The notes below the pieces were generated by a model. The model was given only the letters and a program-made list of their open reading frames with translations. It was not told where the DNA came from and searched no databases. A DNA stretch of 64,000 nt from an uncultured Cohaesibacter sp. (lineage in GTDB: Bacteria; Pseudomonadota; Alphaproteobacteria; Rhizobiales; Cohaesibacteraceae): the NCBI RefSeq assembly GCF_963682185.1, contig NZ_OY821667.1, positions 4,105,501 through 4,169,500 of the forward strand, read 5' to 3'. This document shows positions 48,277-57,565 of the stretch, piece after piece (the first letter of the stretch is position 1; every line of letters starts with the position of its first letter). Position numbers and translations under genes: made by a program.

Positions 48277-51200
48277 GTGAATCGCGTATCCGTCCTGATC
48301 ATATCTCTTCTGGCCATGATCCTTGGCTTGGTGGCCACGTCTGCCGCATGGGCCGTGGAAGCCGTCGATGTCAATGCAGACACCAAAGTGCTTAAGCTGG
48401 ACAATGTGGTCGAGTTTTATGAGGGCGATGAAGATCGTTTGCAGGTGTCGACCGCACCCGGCCCCGATGGCATCGTTCGCCGCATTGAAGTGCGGGCCCG
48501 CCAGAAAGGGTCCGTTCCGGGCTGGTTTGTGTTTGCGCTTGCCAACAATACCGATCGTCAGATCGACCGTTTTCTGGTCGTTCCTCATTTCCAGCTCTCC
48601 GGTTCCGGCATGCTCAAGCCAGATTTGGGAGACAGGCGGGTCTATTCTATTTCCACCTCGCAAGGCTTTGCTCCAGAGCGTATTCCCGATACGGAGGCAG
48701 ACGTATTCCGCGTCACGCTCGACCCGGGCAATGTGGTTACCTTCGTCGGGGAGCAAAGCTCCAAGAGCCTGACAAGTCTCACGCTTTGGCAGCCTGAAGC
48801 CTATAAGGACTATGTCAACAGCTACACCTTTTATCGCGGCATCGTGCTCGGTATTGCCGGCCTGTTGGCACTGTTCCTGACGATATTGTTTGTCGTCAAG
48901 GGTGCTGCCATGTTTCCGGCTGCAGCCCTGCTGGCCTGGTCCGTGCTCGCCTATCTGGCGATCGATTTCGGTTTCATGGGGCGGTTGTTCGATATTCCGA
49001 CCGCGCATGAGCCAATCTGGCGCGCCGTGGCTGAGGTCGCTTTTTCCGCTTCCATTCTGATTCTGCTCTTTACCTATCTCACACTGCATCGATGGCATGT
49101 GCGCTATCTGCACGCCTCCGGCGTCTGGCTGCTGTTCCTCATCGTTGTCCTCGGTGTGGCGCTTTATGATCCGTCTCTGGGCGCGGGTATCGCGCGCCTG
49201 TCCATGGTTATCACCGCGGTTGCCGGTTTTGCTGTCATTCTCTATCTGGCCTATACCGGTTTTGACCGGGCCATCATGCTGATCCCTACATGGATTTTGA
49301 TGCTGCTCTGGTTGCTGGCAGCTGGCGCCGCCGTGGCCGGTGTGTTGGACAATGACCTTGTTCAGCCTGCACTCAATGGTGGCTTGGTGCTGTTGGTGCT
49401 GCTCTTCTGCTTCACCATCATGCAGCATGCCTTCTCAGGTGGTATTCTGGCGCAGGGCATTGTATCCGATAGCGAACGGCGTGCACTGGCCATTGTCGGC
49501 TCGGGCGATATCGTTTGGGACTGGGATGTCCCGCGTGATCGTATGCATACGTCCCGCGAAGCGGAAAAGCTTCTGGGCCTCAAGCGCGGCGCTCTGGAAG
49601 GGCCTGCTCGCGATTGGCTGGATCTGATCCACCCGCAGGATAAAGACCGCTTCACCGCCGTTCTTGATGCCATTATCGAGCAACGCCGCGGGCGGGTGAA
49701 TCTTGATTTCCGTTTGCGCGCTGAAGATGGCCATTATCACTGGTTCCGCCTGAGGGCGCGTCCTGTTGTCGGCACCGATGGCGAAGTCGTGCGCTGCGTG
49801 GGCACCTTGCTTGACACCACCAACCAGCGCACCGCAGAAGAGCGTATGCTCCATGATGCCGTTCATGACAATCTCACCGGGCTTGCCAATCGAGAACTAC
49901 TCTATGATCGTCTGAATGCGGCCATGAACCGTACCAAGGCCGAAGGGGCAGCGAGACCCGCTACGCTTCTGATCGACATCGACAATTTTCGCGATATCAA
50001 CGACAATTACGGCCTGTCTGTCGGTGACTCCATTCTGCTGACGGTCGCCCGCCGCCTGACGCGGTTGCTCAAGGTGCAGGATTCGATTGCGCGCTTCTAT
50101 GGCGACCAGTTCGCTATTGTACTGCTCTCTGAACAGCAGCCAGAGCGCATCGCTGTTTTTGCGGATAGTGCCCGCAAGGTGTTGCGTGCCCCGATCGTCT
50201 TTGGCGACAAGGAACTCAGTTTGTCGGTCTCCATCGGCATTGCCATTCATGATATTCAAGCCCATATGACCGCAGCCGACGTGATCAACGATGCCGAACT
50301 GGCTCTGTATCATGCCAAACGCATGGGCGGGGATCGCATTGAACCCTTCCGGCCTTCTCTGCGCCAGCAGGGCAAGTTGCGTGGTCCGCTCGACAAGGAT
50401 CTGCAAGCGGCGATCGAGCGCAACGAGTTCGAGATTGTCTATCAGCCGATCGTTGATCTGGAATCGCGCATGATTCAGGGCTTTGAAGCGCTGACCCGCT
50501 GGCATCATCCGCAGCGTGGGCTCATTCCACCTTCCGAGTTCATTCCGGCAGCTGAGCGCACTGGCTATATTCTGCCGCTTGGGCTGTATGTCATGGAGCA
50601 GGCCGCCCGCCAGCTCAATCAGTGGCAACAGGCGCTGGAGGGCATGGACCGGCTGTTCATGAGCGTGAATGTCTCGTCCCAGCAGCTGCTGCGTCACGAC
50701 CTTATCAACGATGTGAAAACCATCCTGTCACGCTCTAGCGTCAATGCCGGTACTTTGAAGCTGGAACTGACCGAGAGTCTTGTGATGGAAAATCCCGAAT
50801 ATGCTTCTCAGGTGCTGATGCGCCTGCGTCAGCTGGGGGCAGGGCTTTCTCTGGATGATTTCGGTACCGGCTACTCGTCGCTTTCCTATCTGCAAAATTT
50901 CCCCTTCGATACGCTGAAAATAGACAAGAGCTTCGTCGTCAGTGACAAGGGCACCTCGCAGGTCATTCTGCACTCCATCGTCACGCTAGCTCATGATTTG
51001 GGATTGAGCCTGGTGGCTGAAGGCATTGAAACTGAAGAATCTGTTGAGCAGTTGTGCAGCATGGGCTGCCCGTTGGGGCAGGGATATCTATTTGGCAAAC
51101 CGTTGACCGCTGAAGATGCTGAGGTCCTTCTCACCAAGCAGATTGATCTGGCTCGGCAGATGCAGCAAGAACTGCAGGCGCGTCGTCAGCGCGCCGCACA

Positions 51201-52851
51201 GGAAGCCGCAGCCCAGAAAGCCGAGGAAGAAAAACGCCAACGCGAGGAAAAACGCCGCAAAGAGGCTGAAGAACTCGAACGCGCTCAGGCCCATGCGCGA
51301 GAAGTCGCCGCTCAAAGCTTCAAAACCCCTGAACCTGTGCGCAAGCAACCAGAGCCGGCGGAAAAAGAGGCCACTGAAGACGATTCTCTTGAAGCGATGC
51401 TCGCAGAGAGTCTGGCTGTTGATCTGGAAGATACGACAGACCATAAGGGCAGTGGCAATAAAGAAGAGAAGGCCCCGGCTGGCAAAGCGGCGCAGTCTTT
51501 CGAGCTGAAGCCCGGTGACATTACCAGAACGGCTCGTCAAACGCTTTCCAGCCCTTTGCCTCGAAAAGCTGCCCCTCAAGCAGCCGCTGTGCAAGGGAAG
51601 GCAGAAGAGAGCACGGAACCGAGGCGCCAGAACGCTGCGCAGCACGCCGCGCCGCAAACGCCTCATCCGCATCAACCTTCTGCCAAAGAGGCAAAGAAGG
51701 ATGCTGTGGCATTTGATCTTCAGTCATCTCTTGAAGAAGCGGTTGGCTCCGCAGCTCAAGAAGCGGTTGCCGATATGTCTGGCCAAGAGGCGGACGAGAA
51801 GAAAAAGCCCGGCAAAGCGGCTGTTGGTTTCGGCTCTTCTTTGCGCGAAAAGGTGAGTGGAGCCAAATCCCTCCTCTCCAATCCGTTCAAAAAGGCCGAT
51901 AATACCAAAGAAGCCTCAAGTGGCTCTCAGGCAGATGGCCCTGTGCCCATGCCAAAGGTTGCTGCAGCCAATCAGCCAGCCGCCAACAAGGCGCAGCCAG
52001 GAAATGGACCGCGCCGAGGCCCACAGAAAGGCAACCCGCCAGGTGGGCAGGATGGCAAGGTACAAGGGGGCAATAGACAGGGCAACGGGCAAGCCAATCG
52101 ACAAGGCCCGGCATCACAGGCCAGAGGCCATCAGGGTCAGGGCCATGCTCAAGGCCTGCGAAATAACCAAGGCCAGCGCAATGCGCAAGGGCAGCGTAAT
52201 GCTCAGGGGCGTCCTGTGGCACAAGGCCGGCCCAATCCGGCAGCAGCTGCGGCTGATCAGAGCCGTCCGGCAACACCCGGTCAGGGTGGCCCGCGTCAGG
52301 GTGGCGCTTTGGGCGGGCCTCAAGGCAATAACCAGTCTGGGCCAAGAATTGCTCAGCAAGACACTCAGCATGCGCCCGCTGCTCATGCTGCGCAAGGAGC
52401 TCCGGCGGCGAATGCTGCAGACGAGAGCAAAGCGCAATCTCCAGCGCACTCAAAGCCGCAGGCTCAGCCGCTGCCACAACAACAAGCGCCAGCATCCGTT
52501 CCTGTCGAGCCCGTCCGCTCTCCTGAAGGCAAATCGGCCTTGATGGAAACCACGGCAGCGCCAGCCGTAAATGCGGGCGTGGCCTCTGAGCCCAAGCCCG
52601 CTGCGGGAAGTCATCCTGTCGTGGCAGAAGCTGAGGGTCCCACGCAGCCGGTCGAGCCGGAGCAAACAGTCCCCGAGCGTCAGCCGGAAGGGGGCAGTGC
52701 TGCAGGTCCGTCTCAGTTGTCAGACGCCGAGCGCTCCAAGGCTCAGGACGATGGCGAATTCCCGTTTAATATGCCGGATCTTTCCAATATTGATCAGGAT
52801 ATTGCATCGGCTATTCAGCAGGCCATGCGCGGAGGCGGCAAGAAGTCCTGA
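48277..52851 (+). CDS. Giant 7TM-PAS-GGDEF(degenerate)-EAL protein with a long disordered C-terminal tail
   Basis: 1524 residues from GTG at 48277 (agagaggg six bases ahead; starts up to 48247 are in frame). Signal peptide 1-30; periplasmic region to about 185; seven membrane helices (about 187-385), as in 7TMR-DISM sensors; PAS about 400-520; GGDEF about 525-690, where the motif reads YGDQF, so no cyclase activity is expected; EAL about 705-950 with FEALTRW, LELTES, DDFGTGYSSLSYL and EGIETEE intact. The last 565 residues are low-complexity: charged coiled coil, then Ala/Pro/Glu-rich, then Gln/Gly/Asn repeats (NAQGQRNAQGR). Probably a c-di-GMP phosphodiesterase. Relatives I know at this locus are much shorter. 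Confidence 0.9.
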   Translation: MNRVSVLIISLLAMILGLVATSAAWAVEAVDVNADTKVLKLDNVVEFYEGDEDRLQVSTAPGPDGIVRRIEVRARQKGSVPGWFVFALANNTDRQIDRFLVVPHFQLSGSGMLKPDLGDRRVYSISTSQGFAPERIPDTEADVFRVTLDPGNVVTFVGEQSSKSLTSLTLWQPEAYKDYVNSYTFYRGIVLGIAGLLALFLTILFVVKGAAMFPAAALLAWSVLAYLAIDFGFMGRLFDIPTAHEPIWRAVAEVAFSASILILLFTYLTLHRWHVRYLHASGVWLLFLIVVLGVALYDPSLGAGIARLSMVITAVAGFAVILYLAYTGFDRAIMLIPTWILMLLWLLAAGAAVAGVLDNDLVQPALNGGLVLLVLLFCFTIMQHAFSGGILAQGIVSDSERRALAIVGSGDIVWDWDVPRDRMHTSREAEKLLGLKRGALEGPARDWLDLIHPQDKDRFTAVLDAIIEQRRGRVNLDFRLRAEDGHYHWFRLRARPVVGTDGEVVRCVGTLLDTTNQRTAEERMLHDAVHDNLTGLANRELLYDRLNAAMNRTKAEGAARPATLLIDIDNFRDINDNYGLSVGDSILLTVARRLTRLLKVQDSIARFYGDQFAIVLLSEQQPERIAVFADSARKVLRAPIVFGDKELSLSVSIGIAIHDIQAHMTAADVINDAELALYHAKRMGGDRIEPFRPSLRQQGKLRGPLDKDLQAAIERNEFEIVYQPIVDLESRMIQGFEALTRWHHPQRGLIPPSEFIPAAERTGYILPLGLYVMEQAARQLNQWQQALEGMDRLFMSVNVSSQQLLRHDLINDVKTILSRSSVNAGTLKLELTESLVMENPEYASQVLMRLRQLGAGLSLDDFGTGYSSLSYLQNFPFDTLKIDKSFVVSDKGTSQVILHSIVTLAHDLGLSLVAEGIETEESVEQLCSMGCPLGQGYLFGKPLTAEDAEVLLTKQIDLARQMQQELQARRQRAAQEAAAQKAEEEKRQREEKRRKEAEELERAQAHAREVAAQSFKTPEPVRKQPEPAEKEATEDDSLEAMLAESLAVDLEDTTDHKGSGNKEEKAPAGKAAQSFELKPGDITRTARQTLSSPLPRKAAPQAAAVQGKAEESTEPRRQNAAQHAAPQTPHPHQPSAKEAKKDAVAFDLQSSLEEAVGSAAQEAVADMSGQEADEKKKPGKAAVGFGSSLREKVSGAKSLLSNPFKKADNTKEASSGSQADGPVPMPKVAAANQPAANKAQPGNGPRRGPQKGNPPGGQDGKVQGGNRQGNGQANRQGPASQARGHQGQGHAQGLRNNQGQRNAQGQRNAQGRPVAQGRPNPAAAAADQSRPATPGQGGPRQGGALGGPQGNNQSGPRIAQQDTQHAPAAHAAQGAPAANAADESKAQSPAHSKPQAQPLPQQQAPASVPVEPVRSPEGKSALMETTAAPAVNAGVASEPKPAAGSHPVVAEAEGPTQPVEPEQTVPERQPEGGSAAGPSQLSDAERSKAQDDGEFPFNMPDLSNIDQDIASAIQQAMRGGGKKS

Positions 52852-52979
52852 GATTTCTTGCCATTCACTCTGGCTCTTGACTTGGAAAAGTCGGCTTGAT
52901 GATGGCGGTTGTTTGCGTTTCGCGACAATCAGAGAATTTTCGGGGGGGACGCCAAGCGGCGTGTCTCAAGTGGCGCGCC

Positions 52980-53624
52980 TTAGGCGTGCCCGGCCTCGCT
53001 GGATAGCATCGACAGATCAATGCCCAAAAGCTTGAGCCCGGCCTCATAGCGCTGGTCCGGGGCGCATTCAAACAATAGGGACCGGTCGGCGTTGCAGGTC
53101 AACCAGCTGTTATTCTGCAATTCGTCTTCCAACTGTCCGGGAGACCACCCGGCATAGCCAAGAGTCAGCAGCGCCGAACTGGGGCCTTTGCCTTCGGCCA
53201 GAGCCTTCAGGATTTCAACCGTGGCCGTTAGGCAGATTTCACTGGAAACAGCGAGCGTAGATGCTTCCAGTTGATAGTCGGCACTATGCAGCACGAAGCC
53301 ACGCCCCTGATCCACCGGCCCACCATCAAGCACATCCATGCTCTGCAGGGGTTGGGGCAGATTGATCATGTCTTCCTCATCGCTCAGGATATCGACCTGA
53401 CGCAAAAGATCGGGGAAGGTGATTTGGCTGGATACATGATTGACCACAAGGCCCATCGCCCCATCTTCGGAATGAGAGCATAAATAGACAACAGAGCGCT
53501 CGAAATGCGGCCCCTTCAGGTTTGGCATGGCAATAAGAAACTGTCCCTCCAATGAAGAAGGCATCATGCTTGACTGTTGTTTTGTTACGTGCTCGATCAT
53601 ATCAATAAAGGTAACTGCGTGCAT
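52980..53624 (-). CDS. YqgE/AlgH family protein
   Basis: 214 residues. Family marks: LEGQFLIAMPNLKGPHFERS, VYLCSHSEDGAMGLVVN, DGGPVDQGRGFVLHS and GYAGWSPGQLEDEL. AlgH affects alginate synthesis in Pseudomonas, but the molecular role of the family is unknown. It runs antiparallel to the large EAL gene and divergent from the DsbD-like gene. The extension before SSLEGQF is slightly longer than usual, so an internal start is possible. Confidence 0.9.
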   Translation of the reverse strand: MHAVTFIDMIEHVTKQQSSMMPSSLEGQFLIAMPNLKGPHFERSVVYLCSHSEDGAMGLVVNHVSSQITFPDLLRQVDILSDEEDMINLPQPLQSMDVLDGGPVDQGRGFVLHSADYQLEASTLAVSSEICLTATVEILKALAEGKGPSSALLTLGYAGWSPGQLEDELQNNSWLTCNADRSLLFECAPDQRYEAGLKLLGIDLSMLSSEAGHA

Positions 53625-53856
53625 GGCGCGCTGTAAAGCGCTTCAATGGGGTGACTTGTCATCAAGCTATGTTTCATCACATAAAATTGTGTGTAGCCGG
53701 AGATGCAAATCACAATAAGCATAGATGGTAGCCATAATAAGTTCAATTTTGAAGGCCAATGATGAACGAACGGGTTTTTGCCTAGACTGTCCTGCGTCAC
53801 CATGCCGGTGTGACGCGCCACCCGTTAAAGCCCGCGTAGTAAAACAGGTGAAGCCC

Positions 53857-54720
53857 ATGAAGTCCATGAAACCATTTGAAAAATTCCGAAGAATTGCGGT
53901 TGCAGCTATGTTGTTGTCTGCTGGTTCTGCGCTGTTGCTCGTTACGTCTGCTCAGGCTGCGACCTCTGATTGGCAGGAAACCGAAGGCGGTAAAATGCGT
54001 CTTGTGAGTGCGGGCATGCAGAATGGCAGCCTCAAGGCAGGGCTGGAAATCCGACTGGATGAAGGGTGGAAGACCTATTGGAAAGTGCCCGGTGAAGCTG
54101 GCCTGCCGCCCAGTTTCGACACCTCTGCTTCACAGAATGCTGCCAGCATCGAAACCCTGTGGCCGGTGCCCCACCGTATCAAGGCCGGCGGCATTGAGCT
54201 CCTGGGCTACAAGGACGCCATCATTTTTCCTTTCCTTGTCACGCCTGCAGACAAGAATGCACCTGTCGTGATGGATCTTGCCGCTCAGGTCGGGCTCTGT
54301 GCAGAGCTTTGCGTGCCGCTCGATGCGGAATTTTCCCTGAAGATCCCGGCCTCTGGTGATCATGATCTTGGAACCGAGCTGCTGATTGATCGCGATATGG
54401 CGTTGGTGCCAACTGCCCCGCGTGACGATTTTGCCATCAAGGACATCTCTCATGCCAGAACGGATGACGGTGGAGACAGCCTCATCATCAGCGCGCGCAT
54501 TCCGGATGGATATGGTAAAAAAGATCTTTTCGTAGAGGCGCCAGAGGGTTGGTTTTTGCCTCTGACAACCCATATGGAAAACAACGTAGAAGGGCAGGAT
54601 CGCTTTTCTCTACGCCTTGAAGGGCTCCCCAAGGATGCAAAAACCCAAGGGGCCAAATTGACTTTTACACTGACCAATGGCGATGAGGCCGTGGTTGAAA
54701 CAAGAATTCTAGAAAAATAG
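53857..54720 (+). CDS. DsbD N-terminal-domain-like periplasmic protein
   Basis: 287 residues from the ATG at 53857; frames further upstream overlap the promoter. A signal peptide (AVAAMLLSAGSALLLVTSAQA) is cleaved near residue 30. The mature part matches the DsbD alpha/c-type-cytochrome-biogenesis-partner domain, with WKTYWKVPGEAGLPPSF and the redox pair VGLCAELCVP near residue 146. No membrane core follows, so it is a stand-alone soluble domain. It may accept electrons for periplasmic thiol reduction. A peroxiredoxin gene starts 23 bp later, suggesting a shared oxidative-stress task. Confidence 0.82.
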   Translation: MKSMKPFEKFRRIAVAAMLLSAGSALLLVTSAQAATSDWQETEGGKMRLVSAGMQNGSLKAGLEIRLDEGWKTYWKVPGEAGLPPSFDTSASQNAASIETLWPVPHRIKAGGIELLGYKDAIIFPFLVTPADKNAPVVMDLAAQVGLCAELCVPLDAEFSLKIPASGDHDLGTELLIDRDMALVPTAPRDDFAIKDISHARTDDGGDSLIISARIPDGYGKKDLFVEAPEGWFLPLTTHMENNVEGQDRFSLRLEGLPKDAKTQGAKLTFTLTNGDEAVVETRILEK

Positions 54721-54743
54721 ATTTGAAGGAAAGAGAGGCCGAG

Positions 54744-55235
54744 ATGATTAAAGTTGGCGACAAGCTTCCAGAAGCAACATTTCTCGTAATGGGCGAGGAC
54801 GGTAAAGAACAGCGTACCGTGTCTGAGCTTTGTGCTGGCCGCAAGGTTGTCATCTTCGGGGTGCCGGGTGCGTTCACACCAACCTGCCATCTCAACCATC
54901 TGCCGGGCTATATCAACAGCATTGACGGATTGCACGCGCTGGGCGTCGACGAAGTAGCCGTTGTGGCTGCCAACGACGTTTATGTCATGGACGCATGGTC
55001 CAAGGCGAGCGGCGGCAAGGGCCAGATTACCTTCCTGGCTGACGGCAATGCTGATTTTGCAAAGGCAACAGGCCTTGATCTGGACGCCACGGCGGGCGGC
55101 ATGGGCATCCGCTTCCAGCGTTTTTCCATGATCGTGGACAATGGCACCGTGACCCACTTCAATCTGGAAGAAAATCCAGGCGAAGTCGAAAAGAGTGGTG
55201 CAACGGGCATCATTGCCCAGCTCAAGGGCGAATAA
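54744..55235 (+). CDS. Peroxiredoxin of the Prx5 (AhpE-like) type
   Basis: 163 residues from the ATG at 54744 (gagagg six bases ahead). The peroxidatic Cys is in PGAFTPTCHLNHLPGY at residue 48, with the supporting Pro/Thr and an Arg further on (GIRFQRFSM). No second conserved Cys is evident, so it should be a glutathione- or glutaredoxin-linked enzyme. It reduces hydrogen peroxide and alkyl hydroperoxides. The gene is downstream of the DsbD-like gene and is closed by a strong terminator. Confidence 0.9.
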   Translation: MIKVGDKLPEATFLVMGEDGKEQRTVSELCAGRKVVIFGVPGAFTPTCHLNHLPGYINSIDGLHALGVDEVAVVAANDVYVMDAWSKASGGKGQITFLADGNADFAKATGLDLDATAGGMGIRFQRFSMIVDNGTVTHFNLEENPGEVEKSGATGIIAQLKGE

Positions 55236-55298
55236 CAGCCCGCAGATTTCGTGATCTTGTGTCAAGCGAAGCTCTGGATGCTTTGCCTGAGATAAATA

Positions 55299-55340
55299 AA
55301 AAATGCCAGCGGCCGTCAAAAGCTGCTGGCATTTTTGTTT
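55299..55340. terminator. Bidirectional terminator between peroxiredoxin and xseA
   Basis: A 12-bp perfect stem aaaaatgccagc / gctggcattttt around a 14-base loop. It has T tracts in both directions. It serves convergent genes. Confidence 0.85.
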
Positions 55341-55388
55341 CGTTTCATGCTCAAGCGACGTTGGCGCCCCTGTCAAACACATACTGCT

Positions 55389-57386
55389 TTAAAAGAGGCT
55401 TCCCTGCGCGTCATCATCGCTCTTCTTGCTGCTTTTTTTGCGCGGGCGGGCAGGCTTTTGCGGCTCTTTGGCCTTATCCATCTCCTTGAGGCGCGTCAGG
55501 ATTTCCTGCTCAATCGCTTCTGTGAGCTTGGCGGTTGCCTTCTCCAAGCGTTCCGCTGATACGTCTTCTGTGAGAACCTTGGCGACGGCTTTCTCAACCG
55601 GAGCATTCTCCTCTTTCGGGGTTGCTTCCGGTTCGCCTTCTGGTGTTTCCGGTGCGGGCACATTTTCAACCGGAATATCCTTGGCTTTGGCTACGCGCCG
55701 ACGGGCTCGTTTGCCCGCGATGGTGCGCAAATGGGCTTCGATATCTTCCGCGGAAATCGCATCGGCGCTCATGATGCCGGTTGATCCGGTTTCGGGCGTG
55801 GCTCCAACCTCGTCCTCGCCTCCGTCCTCGGCTGCCGGGACAATGGCTTCAGGAGTGCTCGGCGGGTTCGCCATGGAGACCGGTCCGGGCTCGTAGCTAT
55901 CAATCAGGGAAGCAGTGGCGCTGATGGAGCCATCCTCGAAGCTGAGGCTGAGGGGGGAGCCGGGATTGATCTGTTCAGCCCGGCGGATCAGTTTGCCGTT
56001 GCGGTCGCGCACCAGCGCAAAGCCGCGTTTGAGCACGCCCTTGTGCGAAAGGCTCTCGAGCAGGCGGCTGGCCGCATCCAGTTGCTTGCGCTTCTGCTCA
56101 ACGGTGAGAAGAGACACGCGATTAAGCCGCGCTGTCCGGTCCGTCAGCCGCTCTGTCTGTAGCTCGATGCGCCCCGTGACAAGTTCGGCGCGCAGGCGAA
56201 CGGCGGTGCCCGAAAGCTGGGCGCGCTTGGTCTGACTGGAGATGGCAAGACTCTTGTGCAGGCGATCACTGCGCTCGCCAAGGCGGTCTCTCTGCACCTT
56301 CAACCGCTCGGTCACAAGGGTGGGGCGCAAACGGCCCGCTGCAACATCCAGCCGGGAACGGCGCACTTGCGTTGAACCGATCAGGCCCTGCTCGAGACGT
56401 CCCGAAACCATATCAAAGCGTTGACGGGCCAGCGCCAGAATGTCCCGCGGTTGCGGCAGGGCACGCGCTGCCGAGCGCAAATCTGAGCGGCGACGATCCA
56501 TCATGCGCGAAATGGCGCCATATTGCCGCAAATGCAGATCGCCAATGGTGGCGACCAGTTCTGATCGCACCGGCAAAGCCACTTCGGCAGCCCCCGTCGG
56601 GGTGGGCGCGCGCAAGTCGGCGACATAATCAATGAGCGTGACGTCGGTCTCATGGCCGACAGCGGAAATCACCGGAATATCACTCTCGGCAACCGCACGG
56701 GCCGGGGCTTCTTCGTTGAACCCCCAGAGATCCTCAAGGCTGCCGCCGCCACGCGCCACGATAATCAGGTCAGGGCGCGGAATGGGGCCGCCAACCGGCA
56801 GCGCATTAAAGCCACGCACACCATTGGCCACTTCTGCGGCGCAGCTCTCGCCCTGCACCCGCACAGGCCAGACGATGACATGCACCGGAAAGCGATCACG
56901 CACACGATGCAGGATATCGCGGATGACCGCGCCGCTGGGCGAGGTGACAACGCCAATCACACTGGGCAAATGGGGGAGGGGCTTCTTGCGCTCTTGCGCG
57001 AACAGCCCTTCTGCCGCCAGCTTTTTCTTGCGTTCTTCCAAAAGCGCCATCAGCGCGCCAGCGCCAGCGGGTTCCATATGGTCGATGACCATTTGATATT
57101 TGGACTGGCCGGGGAAAGTCGTCAGCTTGCCGGTGGCAACCACTTCAAGTCCCTGCTCGGGTTTGACCGCCAGCTTGCTGGCCGCCCCCCGCCAGATGAC
57201 GCCCGAGAGCACCGACTTGTCGTCTTTCAGATCAAGATAGATATGGCCAGATGCCGGACGAGACACCCGCCCCAGCTCACCACGCACGCGCACATAGCCG
57301 AACTGATCCTCAATGGAGGATTTCACCGCATAGGAAATTTCAGAAACGGTAAATTCGGCTGCATTGCTGGGCGCGCGTTCGACCAT
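55389..57386 (-). CDS. xseA: Exodeoxyribonuclease VII large subunit
   Basis: 665 residues from the ATG at 57386 (aggaat ahead). An OB-fold N domain (about 12-110, FTVSEISYAVKSSIEDQFGY) is followed by the nuclease domain (VIGVVTSPSGAVIRDILHRV, then RGGGSLEDLWGFNEE and SAVGHETDVTLIDYVADLRA). A long coiled coil with repeated RL/DRL heptads runs about 310-450. The C-terminal 140 residues beyond the usual end are Pro/Glu/Lys-rich before the typical QGSLF terminus. With XseB it degrades single-stranded DNA. The small subunit gene is not in the window. Confidence 0.93.
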   Translation of the reverse strand: MVERAPSNAAEFTVSEISYAVKSSIEDQFGYVRVRGELGRVSRPASGHIYLDLKDDKSVLSGVIWRGAASKLAVKPEQGLEVVATGKLTTFPGQSKYQMVIDHMEPAGAGALMALLEERKKKLAAEGLFAQERKKPLPHLPSVIGVVTSPSGAVIRDILHRVRDRFPVHVIVWPVRVQGESCAAEVANGVRGFNALPVGGPIPRPDLIIVARGGGSLEDLWGFNEEAPARAVAESDIPVISAVGHETDVTLIDYVADLRAPTPTGAAEVALPVRSELVATIGDLHLRQYGAISRMMDRRRSDLRSAARALPQPRDILALARQRFDMVSGRLEQGLIGSTQVRRSRLDVAAGRLRPTLVTERLKVQRDRLGERSDRLHKSLAISSQTKRAQLSGTAVRLRAELVTGRIELQTERLTDRTARLNRVSLLTVEQKRKQLDAASRLLESLSHKGVLKRGFALVRDRNGKLIRRAEQINPGSPLSLSFEDGSISATASLIDSYEPGPVSMANPPSTPEAIVPAAEDGGEDEVGATPETGSTGIMSADAISAEDIEAHLRTIAGKRARRRVAKAKDIPVENVPAPETPEGEPEATPKEENAPVEKAVAKVLTEDVSAERLEKATAKLTEAIEQEILTRLKEMDKAKEPQKPARPRKKSSKKSDDDAQGSLF

Positions 57387-57565
57387 GATGATTCCTGATT
57401 GAGATTCGTTTGAATTGGTCCATTGGTGCCCATCTTTGCACCTCTGGTCAAGCATCGGGCCGGAGCTTTTGCGCCAAAGCGGCCCGGATCACACAGTGCC
57501 CCCTTGCTCTTGGGGGAAATTCCGCTAAGAAAAAGGGGAAAACAGATCGACCGAGCGAGGCCGCC

